Positions 1 through 8,908 of a stretch of 64,000 nt of DNA are shown piece by piece; positions within the stretch are counted from its first letter, which is position 1, and the number at the start of each line of letters is the position of its first letter. The position numbers and the translations under genes are program-made. Location of the stretch: assembly GCA_943788365.1 (NCBI GenBank), contig CALSPZ010000001.1, positions 1 through 64,000 on the forward strand, given 5' to 3'. The stretch is from CAJQGY01 sp905478015 (GTDB lineage: Bacteria; Pseudomonadota; Gammaproteobacteria; Magnimaribacterales; D2472). The notes beneath the pieces are model-generated. The model was not told the DNA's origin. It ran no database searches and worked only from the letters and a program-made list of their open reading frames with translations.

Positions 1-527
1 TCCCCTTCTTCTACTTCCTCAACTACTCCTGAGAAATCACTATAGAGAGCTTGTTGTTCATAAAATGCACAAGCATCTTGAGATATAGGATCTAAAAATT
101 TACCTAATGTTGAAAAAGTTCTCCCTTGGATAGAATGCGAGTGAGCGGCAGCGTTAACATCCGGTCTGGCTTTATGTAACCTAGAATGAATTGCAAAGGC
201 AGCAACATTAACATCTCTATCACCTTGAACCACATCACCATCATGGTTTACAAGAATTAAATCAGATACCGAAATTTGTGAAAAATGAACACCCAATGGA
301 TTGACCCAGAAGTGATCAGGAAATTCGGGATCTCTTAAAGTGATATGTCCTGCTACACCCTCATTAAAGCCACAATGAGCAAAAAATCTAAATCCTGCAG
401 CTAATTTCTCCAATTGATCTCTTCTAACCTCAGCAACATTAGCAAACTCTTTCATTTCAAGACCTTTCTTTTTCAAAGGAAGTCTTCCATCAGTTAGGCT
501 AATTTTTATAGGTGTAACATTTGACAT
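1..527 (-). CDS. Class II aldolase/adducin family protein (partial, C-terminus off the window)
   Basis: The reading frame starts at an ATG (527-525) preceded by GGAG at 534-537 and stays open to the window edge, giving about 175 residues. The fold is recognisable from GHITLRDP (about residue 60), WVNPLGVHF (about 74) and the metal-binding AAHSHS segment (H129 and H131), which follows an IHS...RPDVN stretch. Fuculose-phosphate aldolases have a catalytic Glu eleven residues before the RPD; here that position is Ala, as in the adducin-like branch, so a classical aldolase reaction is doubtful. The substrate is unknown. It diverges from fumC with 59 bp between starts, so the two promoters share that gap. 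Confidence 0.85.
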   Translation of the reverse strand, partial: MSNVTPIKISLTDGRLPLKKKGLEMKEFANVAEVRRDQLEKLAAGFRFFAHCGFNEGVAGHITLRDPEFPDHFWVNPLGVHFSQISVSDLILVNHDGDVVQGDRDVNVAAFAIHSRLHKARPDVNAAAHSHSIQGRTFSTLGKFLDPISQDACAFYEQQALYSDFSGVVEEVEEG

Positions 528-586
528 TCTTTTCTCCACGAAATAACTTTGAGTGATAAAATAGCTTATCAAATATTGGTTTAAAT

Positions 587-1975
587 ATGAAATATAGAAT
601 CGAAAAAGATAGTCTTGGTGATGTAAAGGTTCCGGCAGATGCTTTATGGGGTGCGCAAACCCAAAGAGCACTTGAGAACTTTAAAATTAGTGGGATTAAG
701 TTCACTTTTCCATTTGGAAGGTCGTTTATTGAAGCTTTAGGCGTTATTAAATATTCTGCTGCTTCATCTAACCAAAAATTAAAATTACTAAGTGCAAAAA
801 AAGCTAATGCTATTAAAGCTGCATCCAAAGCAGTTATTAAAGGAGATCATGACGATTCTTTCCCTTTAGATGTATTTCAAACTGGTTCTGGTACAAGCAC
901 AAATATGAATGCGAATGAGGTTATTGCAAATGTAGCTTCTACAAAATCAAAAGCAGTTATTGGTGCAAATGATGATGTGAATATGAGCCAAAGCTCTAAT
1001 GATGTGATACCAACAGCAATATGTATAAGTTCTTTGTTGGATATGGAGAGGTTATTACTTCCTAATTTAGACATCCTGATTGATGCGATTGATTTAAAAA
1101 TGAAAGAAGTTAAAGGTAGTGTTAAAACTGGAAGAACCCATTTAATGGATGCAATGCCAATTGATTTTTCTCAAGAGCTGTCTGGCTGGAAAGCTCAATT
1201 AACAAGCTCTAAAAAATCCTTAAAGGCAGCTACAGCAAGAATGCTTGAGCTTCCTCAGGGCGGGACTGCTATTGGTACAGGCATAAATACACATAAAGAT
1301 TTTTCAAAACATTTTTGCAGTGAGGTAAATACTTTAACCGGTCTTAAAACCAGACAAGCTAAGAATTTTTTTCAAGGTTTAAGCTCTGTTGATAATGCGG
1401 TTGAGCTCTCCTCAGCAGTTAAAAACCTTAGCGTCGTGCTAATGAAAATTTCTAACGATTTAAGATGGATGAACAGTGGACCATTAACTGGTTTGTCTGA
1501 AATTGAATTAGAAGCACTTCAGCCAGGAAGCAGCATAATGCCTGGAAAAGTAAATCCGGTCATACCAGAGGCAGTAGCCATGGCTTGTGCTGATGTTATT
1601 GGCAACGATACAACTATCACCATTGCAGGACAAAGTGGTAATTTTCAATTAAATGTAATGCTTCCGGTAGTTGCATATAATTTACTTAAAAGTATTACTT
1701 TAATGGCAAACTCAATGCCACTACTTGCAAACAAAGCAATCAAAACATTTAAAGTGAATACTGCAAATATCGAGGAGTCTTTATCAAAAAATCCTATTCT
1801 AGTAACTGCATTAAATAGAAAGATCGGTTATGTAAAAGCCGCAGCTGTAGCTAAAAAAGCCTATAAAGAAAAGAGATCTATTATTGATGTGGCGCATGAG
1901 GAAACAGGCATTAGTTTGAATGAGCTTGCTAAATTACTAGAGCCATCAAAATTAACGAAAGGCGGTATAAGTTAA
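587..1975 (+). CDS. fumC: Fumarate hydratase class II
   Basis: This cytosolic TCA-cycle enzyme interconverts fumarate and malate. The 462-residue length is normal for the family. The superfamily signature GSSIMPGKVNP is at about residue 314, the substrate-binding FQTGSGTSTNMNANE at about 98, and the GRTHLMDAMP segment at about 182. The signature continues as VIPEA rather than TQCEA, which is the form seen in one branch of FumC and also in aspartases. The N-terminal segment and the GKVNP (not AKVNP) favour fumarase. No clear Shine-Dalgarno precedes the ATG. The next gene starts directly after the stop codon, so the two are co-transcribed. Confidence 0.92.
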   Translation: MKYRIEKDSLGDVKVPADALWGAQTQRALENFKISGIKFTFPFGRSFIEALGVIKYSAASSNQKLKLLSAKKANAIKAASKAVIKGDHDDSFPLDVFQTGSGTSTNMNANEVIANVASTKSKAVIGANDDVNMSQSSNDVIPTAICISSLLDMERLLLPNLDILIDAIDLKMKEVKGSVKTGRTHLMDAMPIDFSQELSGWKAQLTSSKKSLKAATARMLELPQGGTAIGTGINTHKDFSKHFCSEVNTLTGLKTRQAKNFFQGLSSVDNAVELSSAVKNLSVVLMKISNDLRWMNSGPLTGLSEIELEALQPGSSIMPGKVNPVIPEAVAMACADVIGNDTTITIAGQSGNFQLNVMLPVVAYNLLKSITLMANSMPLLANKAIKTFKVNTANIEESLSKNPILVTALNRKIGYVKAAAVAKKAYKEKRSIIDVAHEETGISLNELAKLLEPSKLTKGGIS

Positions 1976-2314
1976 ATGGCAGACTTATGTGATTTATCCT
2001 GTGAAGCCTGCAGAGCTGATGCTCCAACAGTAAGCCCTGAGGATCAAGAGCTTTTACTAAATGATATTGAAGGGTGGTCAATTAATACAGACCCTTGCGA
2101 TATGCTTGTAAAAAAGTTTAATTTTGATGATTATGAAAGCGCCTTATCATTCACCAATGCTGTAGCAGAAATGGCTGAAGATGAAGGTCATCATCCTAAG
2201 CTTATTCTTGAATGGGGATTGGTTTATGTTAGCTGGTGGTCTCATAAAATTAATGGGTTACATAAAAATGATTTTATTTGCGCCTCAAAAACAGATCTTT
2301 TATACAAATCTTAA
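1976..2314 (+). CDS. phhB: Pterin-4a-carbinolamine dehydratase
   Basis: This small (112 aa) protein belongs to the PCD/DCoH family, which dehydrates 4a-hydroxytetrahydrobiopterin and recycles the pterin cofactor of aromatic amino acid hydroxylases. The active-site EGHHPK motif is at about residue 70, followed by the conserved WWSHKINGLHKNDF stretch. A family-typical N-terminal extension with three cysteines (CDLSCEAC) precedes the domain. The start codon abuts the fumC stop (TAA then ATG), indicating translational coupling. No phenylalanine hydroxylase gene is in view, so its partner lies elsewhere or its role differs. Confidence 0.88.
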   Translation: MADLCDLSCEACRADAPTVSPEDQELLLNDIEGWSINTDPCDMLVKKFNFDDYESALSFTNAVAEMAEDEGHHPKLILEWGLVYVSWWSHKINGLHKNDFICASKTDLLYKS

Positions 2315-2354
2315 TTCTTATTAAATCATTTATAACCTTAGGAGCATTTAAGCA

Positions 2355-2582
2355 ATGAATCAAAACGAAAAACCATATCAACCTCTTGCCTGGATTGCTA
2401 CAGGCATACTAATCATCGCAGCCTCGCTTGCTAGCTTTGTTCCTGAGTTGGAATACCACCATTGGGCATTTATTTCTGCAAACACTATTTGGATAGTTGT
2501 TGGTCTTTTATGGAAAGAGCAAACCGTTGTTGTTTTAAATACCGGTTTAACACTTATTTATATCTTAGGCCTAATTATTTAA
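2355..2582 (+). CDS. Small integral membrane protein, unknown function
   Basis: A 75-residue protein with a good ribosome site (TAGGAG at about 2340) upstream of the ATG. After a short polar N-terminus it has hydrophobic stretches at about residues 12-29, 37-53 and 56-75, so two or three membrane helices are likely. I recognise no catalytic motif. It lies between the fumC-phhB pair and guaB on the same strand and may be read from either transcript. The codon pattern and ribosome site support a real gene. Confidence 0.65.
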   Translation: MNQNEKPYQPLAWIATGILIIAASLASFVPELEYHHWAFISANTIWIVVGLLWKEQTVVVLNTGLTLIYILGLII

Positions 2583-2635
2583 GTAATTAAATTGGTAAGG
2601 ATTTTTTTTTCTCTTTAGTCTTGTTATAATCCGAC

Positions 2636-4103
2636 ATGGACAAAGTAAAATTAAAAGCTCTCACGTTCGATGATGTTCTTCTACTTCCAAGGTTTAGCGA
2701 TTTTATTCCAAGCGAAGCATCAACCGAAACAAAACTCACAAATAAAATATCTCTAAAGATTCCTCTTATATCTGCAGCCATGGATACTGTCACAGAATCT
2801 AGGATGGCAATTGCATTAGCTGAAGCTGGTGGAATAGGAATTATTCATAAGAATAATGAAATAGCAGAACAGGCCAATCAAGTTAGGGCTGTTAAGAAAT
2901 ACGAAAGCGGAGTTGTTAGAGATCCAATTACAATAGAATCAAGTAAATCAATTAGTGAATTACAACAGCTTACTACTGAGCTCAAAATATCGGGAATGCC
3001 AGTTGTTGATAATGGACAATTGAAAGGAATTGTAACCAGTAGAGATTTTAGATATGCAGATAATATGCAAGATCCAGTCTCTTCAATTATGACGCCTTTT
3101 GATAAATTGGTAACAGTTAAAGAGGGTACATCCCAAGATTCTGTAAAGAAGATGATGTATGAAAACAGAATTGAGAAAATACTAGTAATTGATAATAAGG
3201 ATGCTTTAAGCGGTCTAGTTACAATGAAAGATATTGAAAAGTCAGCCGAGCATCCTGATGCTACAAAAGATTCTTCTGGAAGATTGATGGTAGGAGCTGC
3301 GCTTGGCACTGGCTCTGATACCCTTGATCGTGCAAGAGCATTGCATGAGGTTGGGGTTGATGTCTTTGTAATTGATAGCGCCCATGGACATTCAAAAAAC
3401 GTCTTAGATACCATTAAGCTTGTTAGAGAGCATTTTCCTGATGTTGAGATTGTTGGTGGCAATGTGGCAACACCAGAAGGTGCATTGGCTTTAGTTGAAG
3501 CTGGAGCAGATGCCATTAAGGTTGGAATGGGCCCAGGGTCTATTTGTACAACTAGAATTATTGCTGGAATTGGAGTTCCTCAGATCACAGCCATTATGAC
3601 CATTCGCAAAGCTTTGGTAGGTAAAGGTGTTAGTCTTATAGCTGATGGTGGTATTAGATTCTCTGGAGACATAGCTAAAGCAATTGCGGCGGGTGCGGAT
3701 TCTGTGATGATGGGTGGCTTGTTTGCTGGAACAGAAGAAGCTCCTGGAGAGGTAGAGCTATTCCAAGGAAGAAGTTTCAAAACATATAGAGGAATGGGCT
3801 CTATTGGTGCTATGACAGATAGAAAAGAGGCATCAAATAGATACCTTCAAGATGATATTGATCCAGAAAAGTTAGTACCAGAGGGAATAGAGGGAAGAGT
3901 TCCTTATAAAGGCTCTAGTTATAAGTGTTATTAATCAGCTTATAGGCGGCGTTCGCCAAAGCATGGGTTATGTGGGATGCAAAACGATTGATTCTATGAA
4001 AAAAGACAGTCAATTTATTGAAATTACAAATGCTGGCATGGCAGAAAGTCATGTCCATGATGTAATGATCACTAAAGAAGCTCCAAACTACCAAAGAGGT
4101 TAA
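2636..4103 (+). CDS. guaB: IMP dehydrogenase, with a single-base frameshift near the C-terminus
   Basis: IMPDH oxidises IMP to XMP, the committed step of GMP synthesis. The main frame covers the N-terminal barrel strands, two CBS domains (about residues 95-205), the catalytic loop GPGSICTT with the thiol Cys304, the RGMGSIGAM flap (about 385) and the EGRVPYKG active-site segment. It then runs into a stop at 3932. From 3918 the +1 frame continues without a break to TAA at 4101-4103 and encodes the missing end (GGVRQSMGYVGC, then AESHVHDV and ITKEAPNYQRG). Removing one base at about 3917 gives 488 residues, the length of the E. coli enzyme. The repaired stop lies 8 bases before guaA, so guaBA is an operon. 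A sequence error is likely, because the unrepaired protein lacks the C-terminal cation-site segment. Confidence 0.95.
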
Positions 4104-4111
4104 AACTTTTC

Positions 4112-5677
4112 ATGTCAAACCTTTCAATTAGCAATAAGAGCATTGATACAGTCCTTGTTCTTGATTTTGGCTCCCAATATACCCAATTAATAGCTCGAAG
4201 GATTCGTGAGTCTAACGTTTACTCTGAAATTCTTCCTTGGGACATTGATGAAAACAAAATTAAAGAAATTAATCCTGTAGGAATCATTCTATCTGGTGGT
4301 CCTGAGTCAGTTACAGATAGCTTTACCCCAAGAATTCCACAAGTTGCTTTTGATTTAAATGTACCCTTGCTTGGTATTTGTTATGGAATGCAAACACTTG
4401 CTGAGCAGATGGGCGGCCAAGTTATTTCTTCAAGCCATAAAGAGTTTGGCCATGCTGAACTTGCTCTTGAGAATGAATCAGAATTATTTGAAGGTCTTAG
4501 CACCAATGAAAACGTATGGATGAGTCATGGAGACCAAGTACAAGATTTACCTGATGAATTCAAATTAATTGCTTCAACAAAAAATGCTCCTATTGCAGCA
4601 ATGCAACATGAGACAAAACCAATCTATGCTCTTCAGTTTCATCCTGAGGTAACCCATACAGAACAGGGCCATATTGTTTTGAACAACTTCATGTTCAGTA
4701 TCTGTAAGGCACAAAAAGATTGGAAAATGGACAACTTGATCAAAGAAAGAATCCAAGAGATAAAGGATCAAGTTAAAGATCAAAAAGTACTACTAGGACT
4801 TTCAGGAGGTGTCGATTCCTCTGTAACCGCGGCCTTGCTTCATCAAGCAATTGGAAAAAAACTTACCTGTGTATTTGTAGACAATGGCCTTCTTAGAAAA
4901 GGTGAGGCCGATGAAGTTATGACTACCTTTAAAGAGAATATGAACTTAAATGTTATTAAATCTGATAGCGAAGAAGTCTTTCTTAGACATTTAAAAGGCG
5001 TCTCTGATCCTGAACAGAAGAGAAAGATAATAGGCAGAACTTTCATTGATGTCTTCGATACTGAAGCAACTAAACTTAAGAATATTAATTTCCTAGCTCA
5101 AGGAACAATATATCCAGACGTTATTGAATCTTCAGGTTCAGAGTCCAAAGAGGCTAGAGTAATTAAATCTCATCACAATGTAGGAGGGCTTCCAGAAGAA
5201 ATGAAGATGGATCTTGTAGAGCCGCTTCGTGACCTTTTTAAAGATGAGGTAAGAAAAATGGGAGTAGAGCTTGGACTATCTGCAGAGATGTTAAATAGGC
5301 ACCCATTCCCTGGACCAGGCCTTGGGGTGAGAATTATAGGTGAAATATCTAAAGCTAAAACAACTGTTTTAAAAGAAGCAGATCATATTTTTATCCAAGA
5401 GCTTATAAAGGCAAATCTATACAATAAAGTCAGTCAAGCATTTGCTGTCTATCTTCCAGTCAAATCAGTCGGTGTTGTTGGTGATGAGAGGCGATATGCT
5501 GAAGTTATAGGTCTTAGAGCAGTTGAAACCGTAGATTTTATGACTGCAAGGTGGGCTCACTTACCATATGAATTTTTAGAACATGTTTCTAATCGAATAG
5601 TTAATGAAATTGAAGAAGTAAGTAGGGTTGTTTATGACATTTCAAGCAAACCGCCTGCTACTATTGAGTGGGAATAA
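4112..5677 (+). CDS. guaA: GMP synthase (glutamine-hydrolysing)
   Basis: The enzyme aminates XMP to GMP using glutamine and ATP. The N-terminal class I glutamine amidotransferase has its nucleophile in GICYGMQ (Cys about 90) and the His-Glu pair in QFHPEVTHTEQG. The ATP-pyrophosphatase domain begins with the LSGGVDSSV P-loop at about residue 230. The C-terminal dimerisation domain is complete and ends in PPATIEWE, the usual GuaA ending. At 521 residues it is of normal length. It follows guaB closely, and a GTG-started glycosidase gene begins 7 bases after it, so three genes probably share a transcript. Confidence 0.97.
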   Translation: MSNLSISNKSIDTVLVLDFGSQYTQLIARRIRESNVYSEILPWDIDENKIKEINPVGIILSGGPESVTDSFTPRIPQVAFDLNVPLLGICYGMQTLAEQMGGQVISSSHKEFGHAELALENESELFEGLSTNENVWMSHGDQVQDLPDEFKLIASTKNAPIAAMQHETKPIYALQFHPEVTHTEQGHIVLNNFMFSICKAQKDWKMDNLIKERIQEIKDQVKDQKVLLGLSGGVDSSVTAALLHQAIGKKLTCVFVDNGLLRKGEADEVMTTFKENMNLNVIKSDSEEVFLRHLKGVSDPEQKRKIIGRTFIDVFDTEATKLKNINFLAQGTIYPDVIESSGSESKEARVIKSHHNVGGLPEEMKMDLVEPLRDLFKDEVRKMGVELGLSAEMLNRHPFPGPGLGVRIIGEISKAKTTVLKEADHIFIQELIKANLYNKVSQAFAVYLPVKSVGVVGDERRYAEVIGLRAVETVDFMTARWAHLPYEFLEHVSNRIVNEIEEVSRVVYDISSKPPATIEWE

Positions 5678-5679
5678 TT
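5667..5679 (+). repeat. Short repeat AGTGGGAATAATT, copy 1
   Basis: Thirteen bases spanning the end of guaA and its stop codon recur exactly at 7332-7344, and the first eleven recur at 6826-6836. Copy 1 is coding (the IEWE-stop of guaA); the other two are intergenic. Cause unknown. Confidence 0.4.
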
Positions 5680-5684
5680 AAATA

Positions 5685-6737
5685 GTGAGTATTTGGTCAC
5701 CAGAAAAATCATTTGATTGGTATGAGAAGCAAGGATGGCTTGTAGGCTGTAATTTTCTTCCCAGCTCAAGCATCAATCAAATTGAGATGTTTCAAGAGGA
5801 GACATTTGATCTTACAGAGATTGCAACTGAACTTTCTTGGGCAAAAGATCTTGGTTTTAACTCTATCAGAGTTTATTTACATGATCTTTTATGGGATGAA
5901 AAAGATCAATTCTTAAATCGTTTTAATAGTTTTTTGGATTGCTGTGAAAGCCAAGCTATTAAACCCATCATTGTGCTATTTGATGATTGCCACTATCCCA
6001 ATCCAACACTTGGGCCGCAGCCTCTACCAATAAAGGGGGTGCATAACTCTGGCTGGAAACAAAGCCCAGGACATGAAATAGTTAGAGAAATTGCTTCCTC
6101 AGCAAATTCAAAGCATTTAAATAGATTAAAAAAGTTTACCCAAGAACTTCTTAATATATATCGTGAAGACAACAGGATTTTGATGTGGGATTTATACAAC
6201 GAACCCGGTCAATTTGGAATAGGTGAGACTTCATATAAATTTCTTGAATATGTTTGGTATTGGGCCCATGAAGTAAGACCTTCTCAACCCTTAACTTCAT
6301 GTTTGGATGGTTCTATTGGAGATGAAATTATTGCCTTAAATGCAAGCAAATCAGACATCATCACTTTCCATGCTTATGAAGCTGATAAACTTCTGCCAAC
6401 TATTTTAAGGCTCAAGGAGTTTGGAAGACCATTGATTTGCACTGAATACATGGCAAGAGAATATGGCACCACATTTAAGTTTAGCCTTCCTATCTTTAAA
6501 GAACATAAAGTTGGTTGCTATAACTGGGGCTTGGTAGCTGGAAGGAGTCAAACTAACTTTAATTGGGAGACAATTCTTCATTTGCATGAAAAGAAAAAGG
6601 AGGACGATCTTCTTACCAAAGGAGAAAGCTTAATAGAACCAGAGCTCTGGTTTCATGATATTGTGCGTAAAGATAGAACTCCATTTGATCCAGAGGAGAT
6701 TTCTTTTATAAAAGATATTTTAAAAAATGATCCATAG
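5685..6737 (+). CDS. GH5-like (clan GH-A) glycoside hydrolase, cytoplasmic
   Basis: This 350-residue TIM-barrel protein looks like a clan GH-A retaining glycosidase. The acid/base glutamate is in WDLYNEPG (about residue 170) and the nucleophile glutamate in the late-strand motif ICTEYMARE (about 250). Supporting positions include SIRVYLHD (about 60) and DDCHYPNP (about 103). There is no signal peptide, so it should act inside the cell on an imported or endogenous glycoside, unlike most secreted cellulases. The start is GTG at 5685, seven bases after the guaA stop. The substrate cannot be told from the sequence, and the link with purine synthesis may be only transcriptional. Confidence 0.75.
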   Translation: MSIWSPEKSFDWYEKQGWLVGCNFLPSSSINQIEMFQEETFDLTEIATELSWAKDLGFNSIRVYLHDLLWDEKDQFLNRFNSFLDCCESQAIKPIIVLFDDCHYPNPTLGPQPLPIKGVHNSGWKQSPGHEIVREIASSANSKHLNRLKKFTQELLNIYREDNRILMWDLYNEPGQFGIGETSYKFLEYVWYWAHEVRPSQPLTSCLDGSIGDEIIALNASKSDIITFHAYEADKLLPTILRLKEFGRPLICTEYMAREYGTTFKFSLPIFKEHKVGCYNWGLVAGRSQTNFNWETILHLHEKKKEDDLLTKGESLIEPELWFHDIVRKDRTPFDPEEISFIKDILKNDP

Positions 6738-6825
6738 TTCCGAATGATTTACAAAGTTGTTACAAACTACTATTTGTCGCTCTGTAATCCTTATAGACAA
6801 AGGGCTTGTTTTAACACTAATGTGG

Positions 6826-6836
6826 AGTGGGAATAA
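6826..6836 (+). repeat. Short repeat AGTGGGAATAA, copy 2
   Basis: Intergenic copy 13 bases upstream of the lipoprotein gene start. Its AGTGGGA could also serve as a poor ribosome-binding site for that gene. Confidence 0.35.
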
Positions 6837-6848
6837 CTTGTAACAAAA

Positions 6849-7325
6849 ATGAGTTTATCTGAGAGACATTTTTTGTTGGTAATAATAAGCTCATTATTTT
6901 TGATATCGTCTTGTGCTGTTAATACGGTGGGCTCTGCGCCAGAAGAAAATAAGTTTGTCCATATTGATGAAACCCCAGCATATGTATTAATTGAAACAGG
7001 TAAATCTTTAGAGTTAATTAATGATCATATATATATTTGTTTAGCGGAAGTTGAAGGGAAAGCTAGAAGTATCAAAACCCCTATGAAAGTTGTTGGCGGC
7101 ATTTATGGAGTTGCAGGATTAGTAGCCTTAATTGACCTAGCTACCACCGGAGGAGTTATTTCTTCTCTTTTAATACCTGGTATGGCTGTATTTACTGCTG
7201 CAGCATGGGTGACTTATGCCTCTGCAGATGCAGTCTCTGAGTTGGGTGAATATAAAAATTTAGAAACTTGTCTTGAAGGAAAGGGTTATTCAGTCGTATT
7301 CTTTTTAGAGGAAAATAAAAGATAA
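6849..7325 (+). CDS. Predicted lipoprotein with a hydrophobic hairpin, unknown function
   Basis: A 158-residue protein. Residues 7-22 form a lipoprotein signal ending in the lipobox LISSC, so the mature protein should begin at Cys22 and be membrane-anchored. After a polar segment (about 25-80) a glycine-rich hydrophobic stretch (about 83-125) could form a membrane hairpin, and two further cysteines (about 60 and 143) could pair. I recognise no family. It stands alone between the gua genes and the HxlR-type promoter at 7369. The preceding 110-bp gap holds a repeat copy but no clear promoter. Confidence 0.65.
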   Translation: MSLSERHFLLVIISSLFLISSCAVNTVGSAPEENKFVHIDETPAYVLIETGKSLELINDHIYICLAEVEGKARSIKTPMKVVGGIYGVAGLVALIDLATTGGVISSLLIPGMAVFTAAAWVTYASADAVSELGEYKNLETCLEGKGYSVVFFLEENKR

Positions 7326-7331
7326 TTATTT

Positions 7332-7344
7332 AGTGGGAATAATT
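7332..7344 (+). repeat. Short repeat AGTGGGAATAATT, copy 3
   Basis: Exact 13-base match to 5667-5679, placed just after the lipoprotein stop codon and about 25 bases before the HxlR-type promoter/operator. Confidence 0.4.
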
Positions 7345-7368
7345 GAGACTAAATGATATCTGTCTTGG

Positions 7369-7434
7369 TATGGTTTTGCATACTAGTATGATTAGTTTGC
7401 CTACTTGCTATTATCTTCTCTATGTCTATATTGT
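7369..7434 (+). promoter_or_regulatory. HxlR-type promoter/operator, copy A (distal target)
   Basis: This 66-base block matches 16022-16087 at about 54 of 66 positions by eye. It contains the 12-bp perfect palindrome CATACTAGTATG (7379-7390) and, at the same 30-base offset as in the other copy, an extended -10 element TGC-TATTAT (TATTAT at 7409-7414). The TATGGTTTT at 7369 resembles the TATGATTAG that follows the palindrome centre, so there may be a second half-site. The other copy sits against an hxlR regulator gene, so this copy is inferred to be a distant target of the same regulator. It lies about 100 bases upstream of the transporter at 7520. Confidence 0.7.
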
Positions 7435-7519
7435 GTAGCATACATAAAGTTAATACATAACTTTTTCAAGCCCTTAATTCTGATGATTGAGAGTTTATTA
7501 ATCATTGATAGGAGGCAAA

Positions 7520-8818
7520 ATGATCAGAAATATAATATTAAATTTTTTAAAGACTGCCTCCAAGATTAAAGAGCGAGAAGTTAAGGCTGTTGTTTTTTCT
7601 TTTTTATTTGTGGTTGTCTTAATGTCAGCATATTACATCTTACGACCAGTTCGTGATGCTATGGCTAGTGATTGGACTGATGCAGAGGTCAGCTGGTTGT
7701 GGACCTTAAATTTCTTTATTAGCACGGTAATCGTAGCCCTATATGGCATTATGGTTTCAAAGTTTCGTTTTCGATTATTAGTACCAGCTATGTATGGTAT
7801 CTTTGCAGGCTCTTTCATTATTTTTTATGTCTTAGGGTCCATATATGAAGATAGAATATTAATTGATAAAGCATTCTATGTTTGGGTAAGTGTATTTAGT
7901 CTTTTTCATATCTCTGTTTTCTGGAGCTTTATGTCAGAGCTTTTCAGCAAAGAACAATCAAGCAGACTATTCGGAGTTATTGCAGTTGGTGCTAGTGTTG
8001 GAGGCCTCATTGGACCCTCTATAACAGCTATCTTTTCAGTATCTTTAGGCACTGACAAACTAATGTTAATAGCAAGCACTATGCTATTAATACCAATACC
8101 AATTATTTTCTTCCTACAATCATTAAAAACAAAAGAATTGAATAATGAGGTATTGAATACGCCCATTTCCAATCAATCAATTGGTGGTAACCCACTTGCA
8201 GGTTTTAAAATGTTCTTCTCAAACCCTTATCTCTTATCGATTGGCGTGTTTATTCTTCTATATACCGGCATTAGCTCATTTGTTTATTTTGAGCTAAAAA
8301 ATTTACTAAGTGACTTCAGCCGTCCCGAGAGATCTGTTATCTGGGCTCAAATGGATCTTGCAGTAAATATCTTAGCGATCTCCACTGGATTATTTGCAAC
8401 TGGCCGAATTGTTACTAGATTTGGCATGCCTGCAACTATTGCAATGGTACCAATCATAATCTGTATTGGTTTGCTGATATTGGCTATTTCACCTTTGTTA
8501 GGGGTGGTTATGATATTGCAGATTGTTCGCCGTGCAGGCAACTATGCAGTGACTCGACCTGCCCGTGAGATGTTATTTACACTTGTTAATCAAGAAACTC
8601 GGTTCAAGGCAAAACCTGTTATAGATATTGTTGCTTATCGTGGCGGCGATATGATTACTGCATGGTTATTTACTGGGCTTACACAAGGCTTGGGGTTAGG
8701 TTTGGCAGCAGTAGCTGCTATTGGGGCAGGAATAGCTGGATTGTGGACACTGGTAGGAATTTATCTTGGGAGATGGTTTGAGCGCGATAATGACAATTTT
8801 AAGAATTCCAAAACATAG
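7520..8818 (+). CDS. Transporter of the NTP/NDP exchange (TlcC-like) / MFS type
   Basis: A polytopic inner-membrane protein of 432 residues with about twelve hydrophobic segments. The YYILRPVRD motif at about residue 36 and the overall spacing resemble the bacterial relatives of the ATP:ADP exchange carriers, a family best known from intracellular bacteria but present in free-living ones with unknown substrates. An ATG at 7520 with AGGAGG at 7510 is preferred over an in-frame TTG at 7505. The gene follows the HxlR-type promoter and is followed by an MDR oxidoreductase, mirroring the MDR plus MFS order at 16-18.6 kb. Nucleotide transport should not be assumed. Confidence 0.72.
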   Translation: MIRNIILNFLKTASKIKEREVKAVVFSFLFVVVLMSAYYILRPVRDAMASDWTDAEVSWLWTLNFFISTVIVALYGIMVSKFRFRLLVPAMYGIFAGSFIIFYVLGSIYEDRILIDKAFYVWVSVFSLFHISVFWSFMSELFSKEQSSRLFGVIAVGASVGGLIGPSITAIFSVSLGTDKLMLIASTMLLIPIPIIFFLQSLKTKELNNEVLNTPISNQSIGGNPLAGFKMFFSNPYLLSIGVFILLYTGISSFVYFELKNLLSDFSRPERSVIWAQMDLAVNILAISTGLFATGRIVTRFGMPATIAMVPIIICIGLLILAISPLLGVVMILQIVRRAGNYAVTRPAREMLFTLVNQETRFKAKPVIDIVAYRGGDMITAWLFTGLTQGLGLGLAAVAAIGAGIAGLWTLVGIYLGRWFERDNDNFKNSKT

Positions 8819-8908
8819 ATAATTTGTTTGCATACAAGATCTAATTGAGGCATCGTAATAAAGATTGAAATACCTTATATATTAAAAAATAACTAACGGA
8901 TTAACACC

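Noticed and set aside
2878..3516. 212-codon open frame antisense to guaB
   Set aside because: It lies within the guaB coding sequence, has no ribosome site or family motif and follows the codon bias of the real gene on the other strand.
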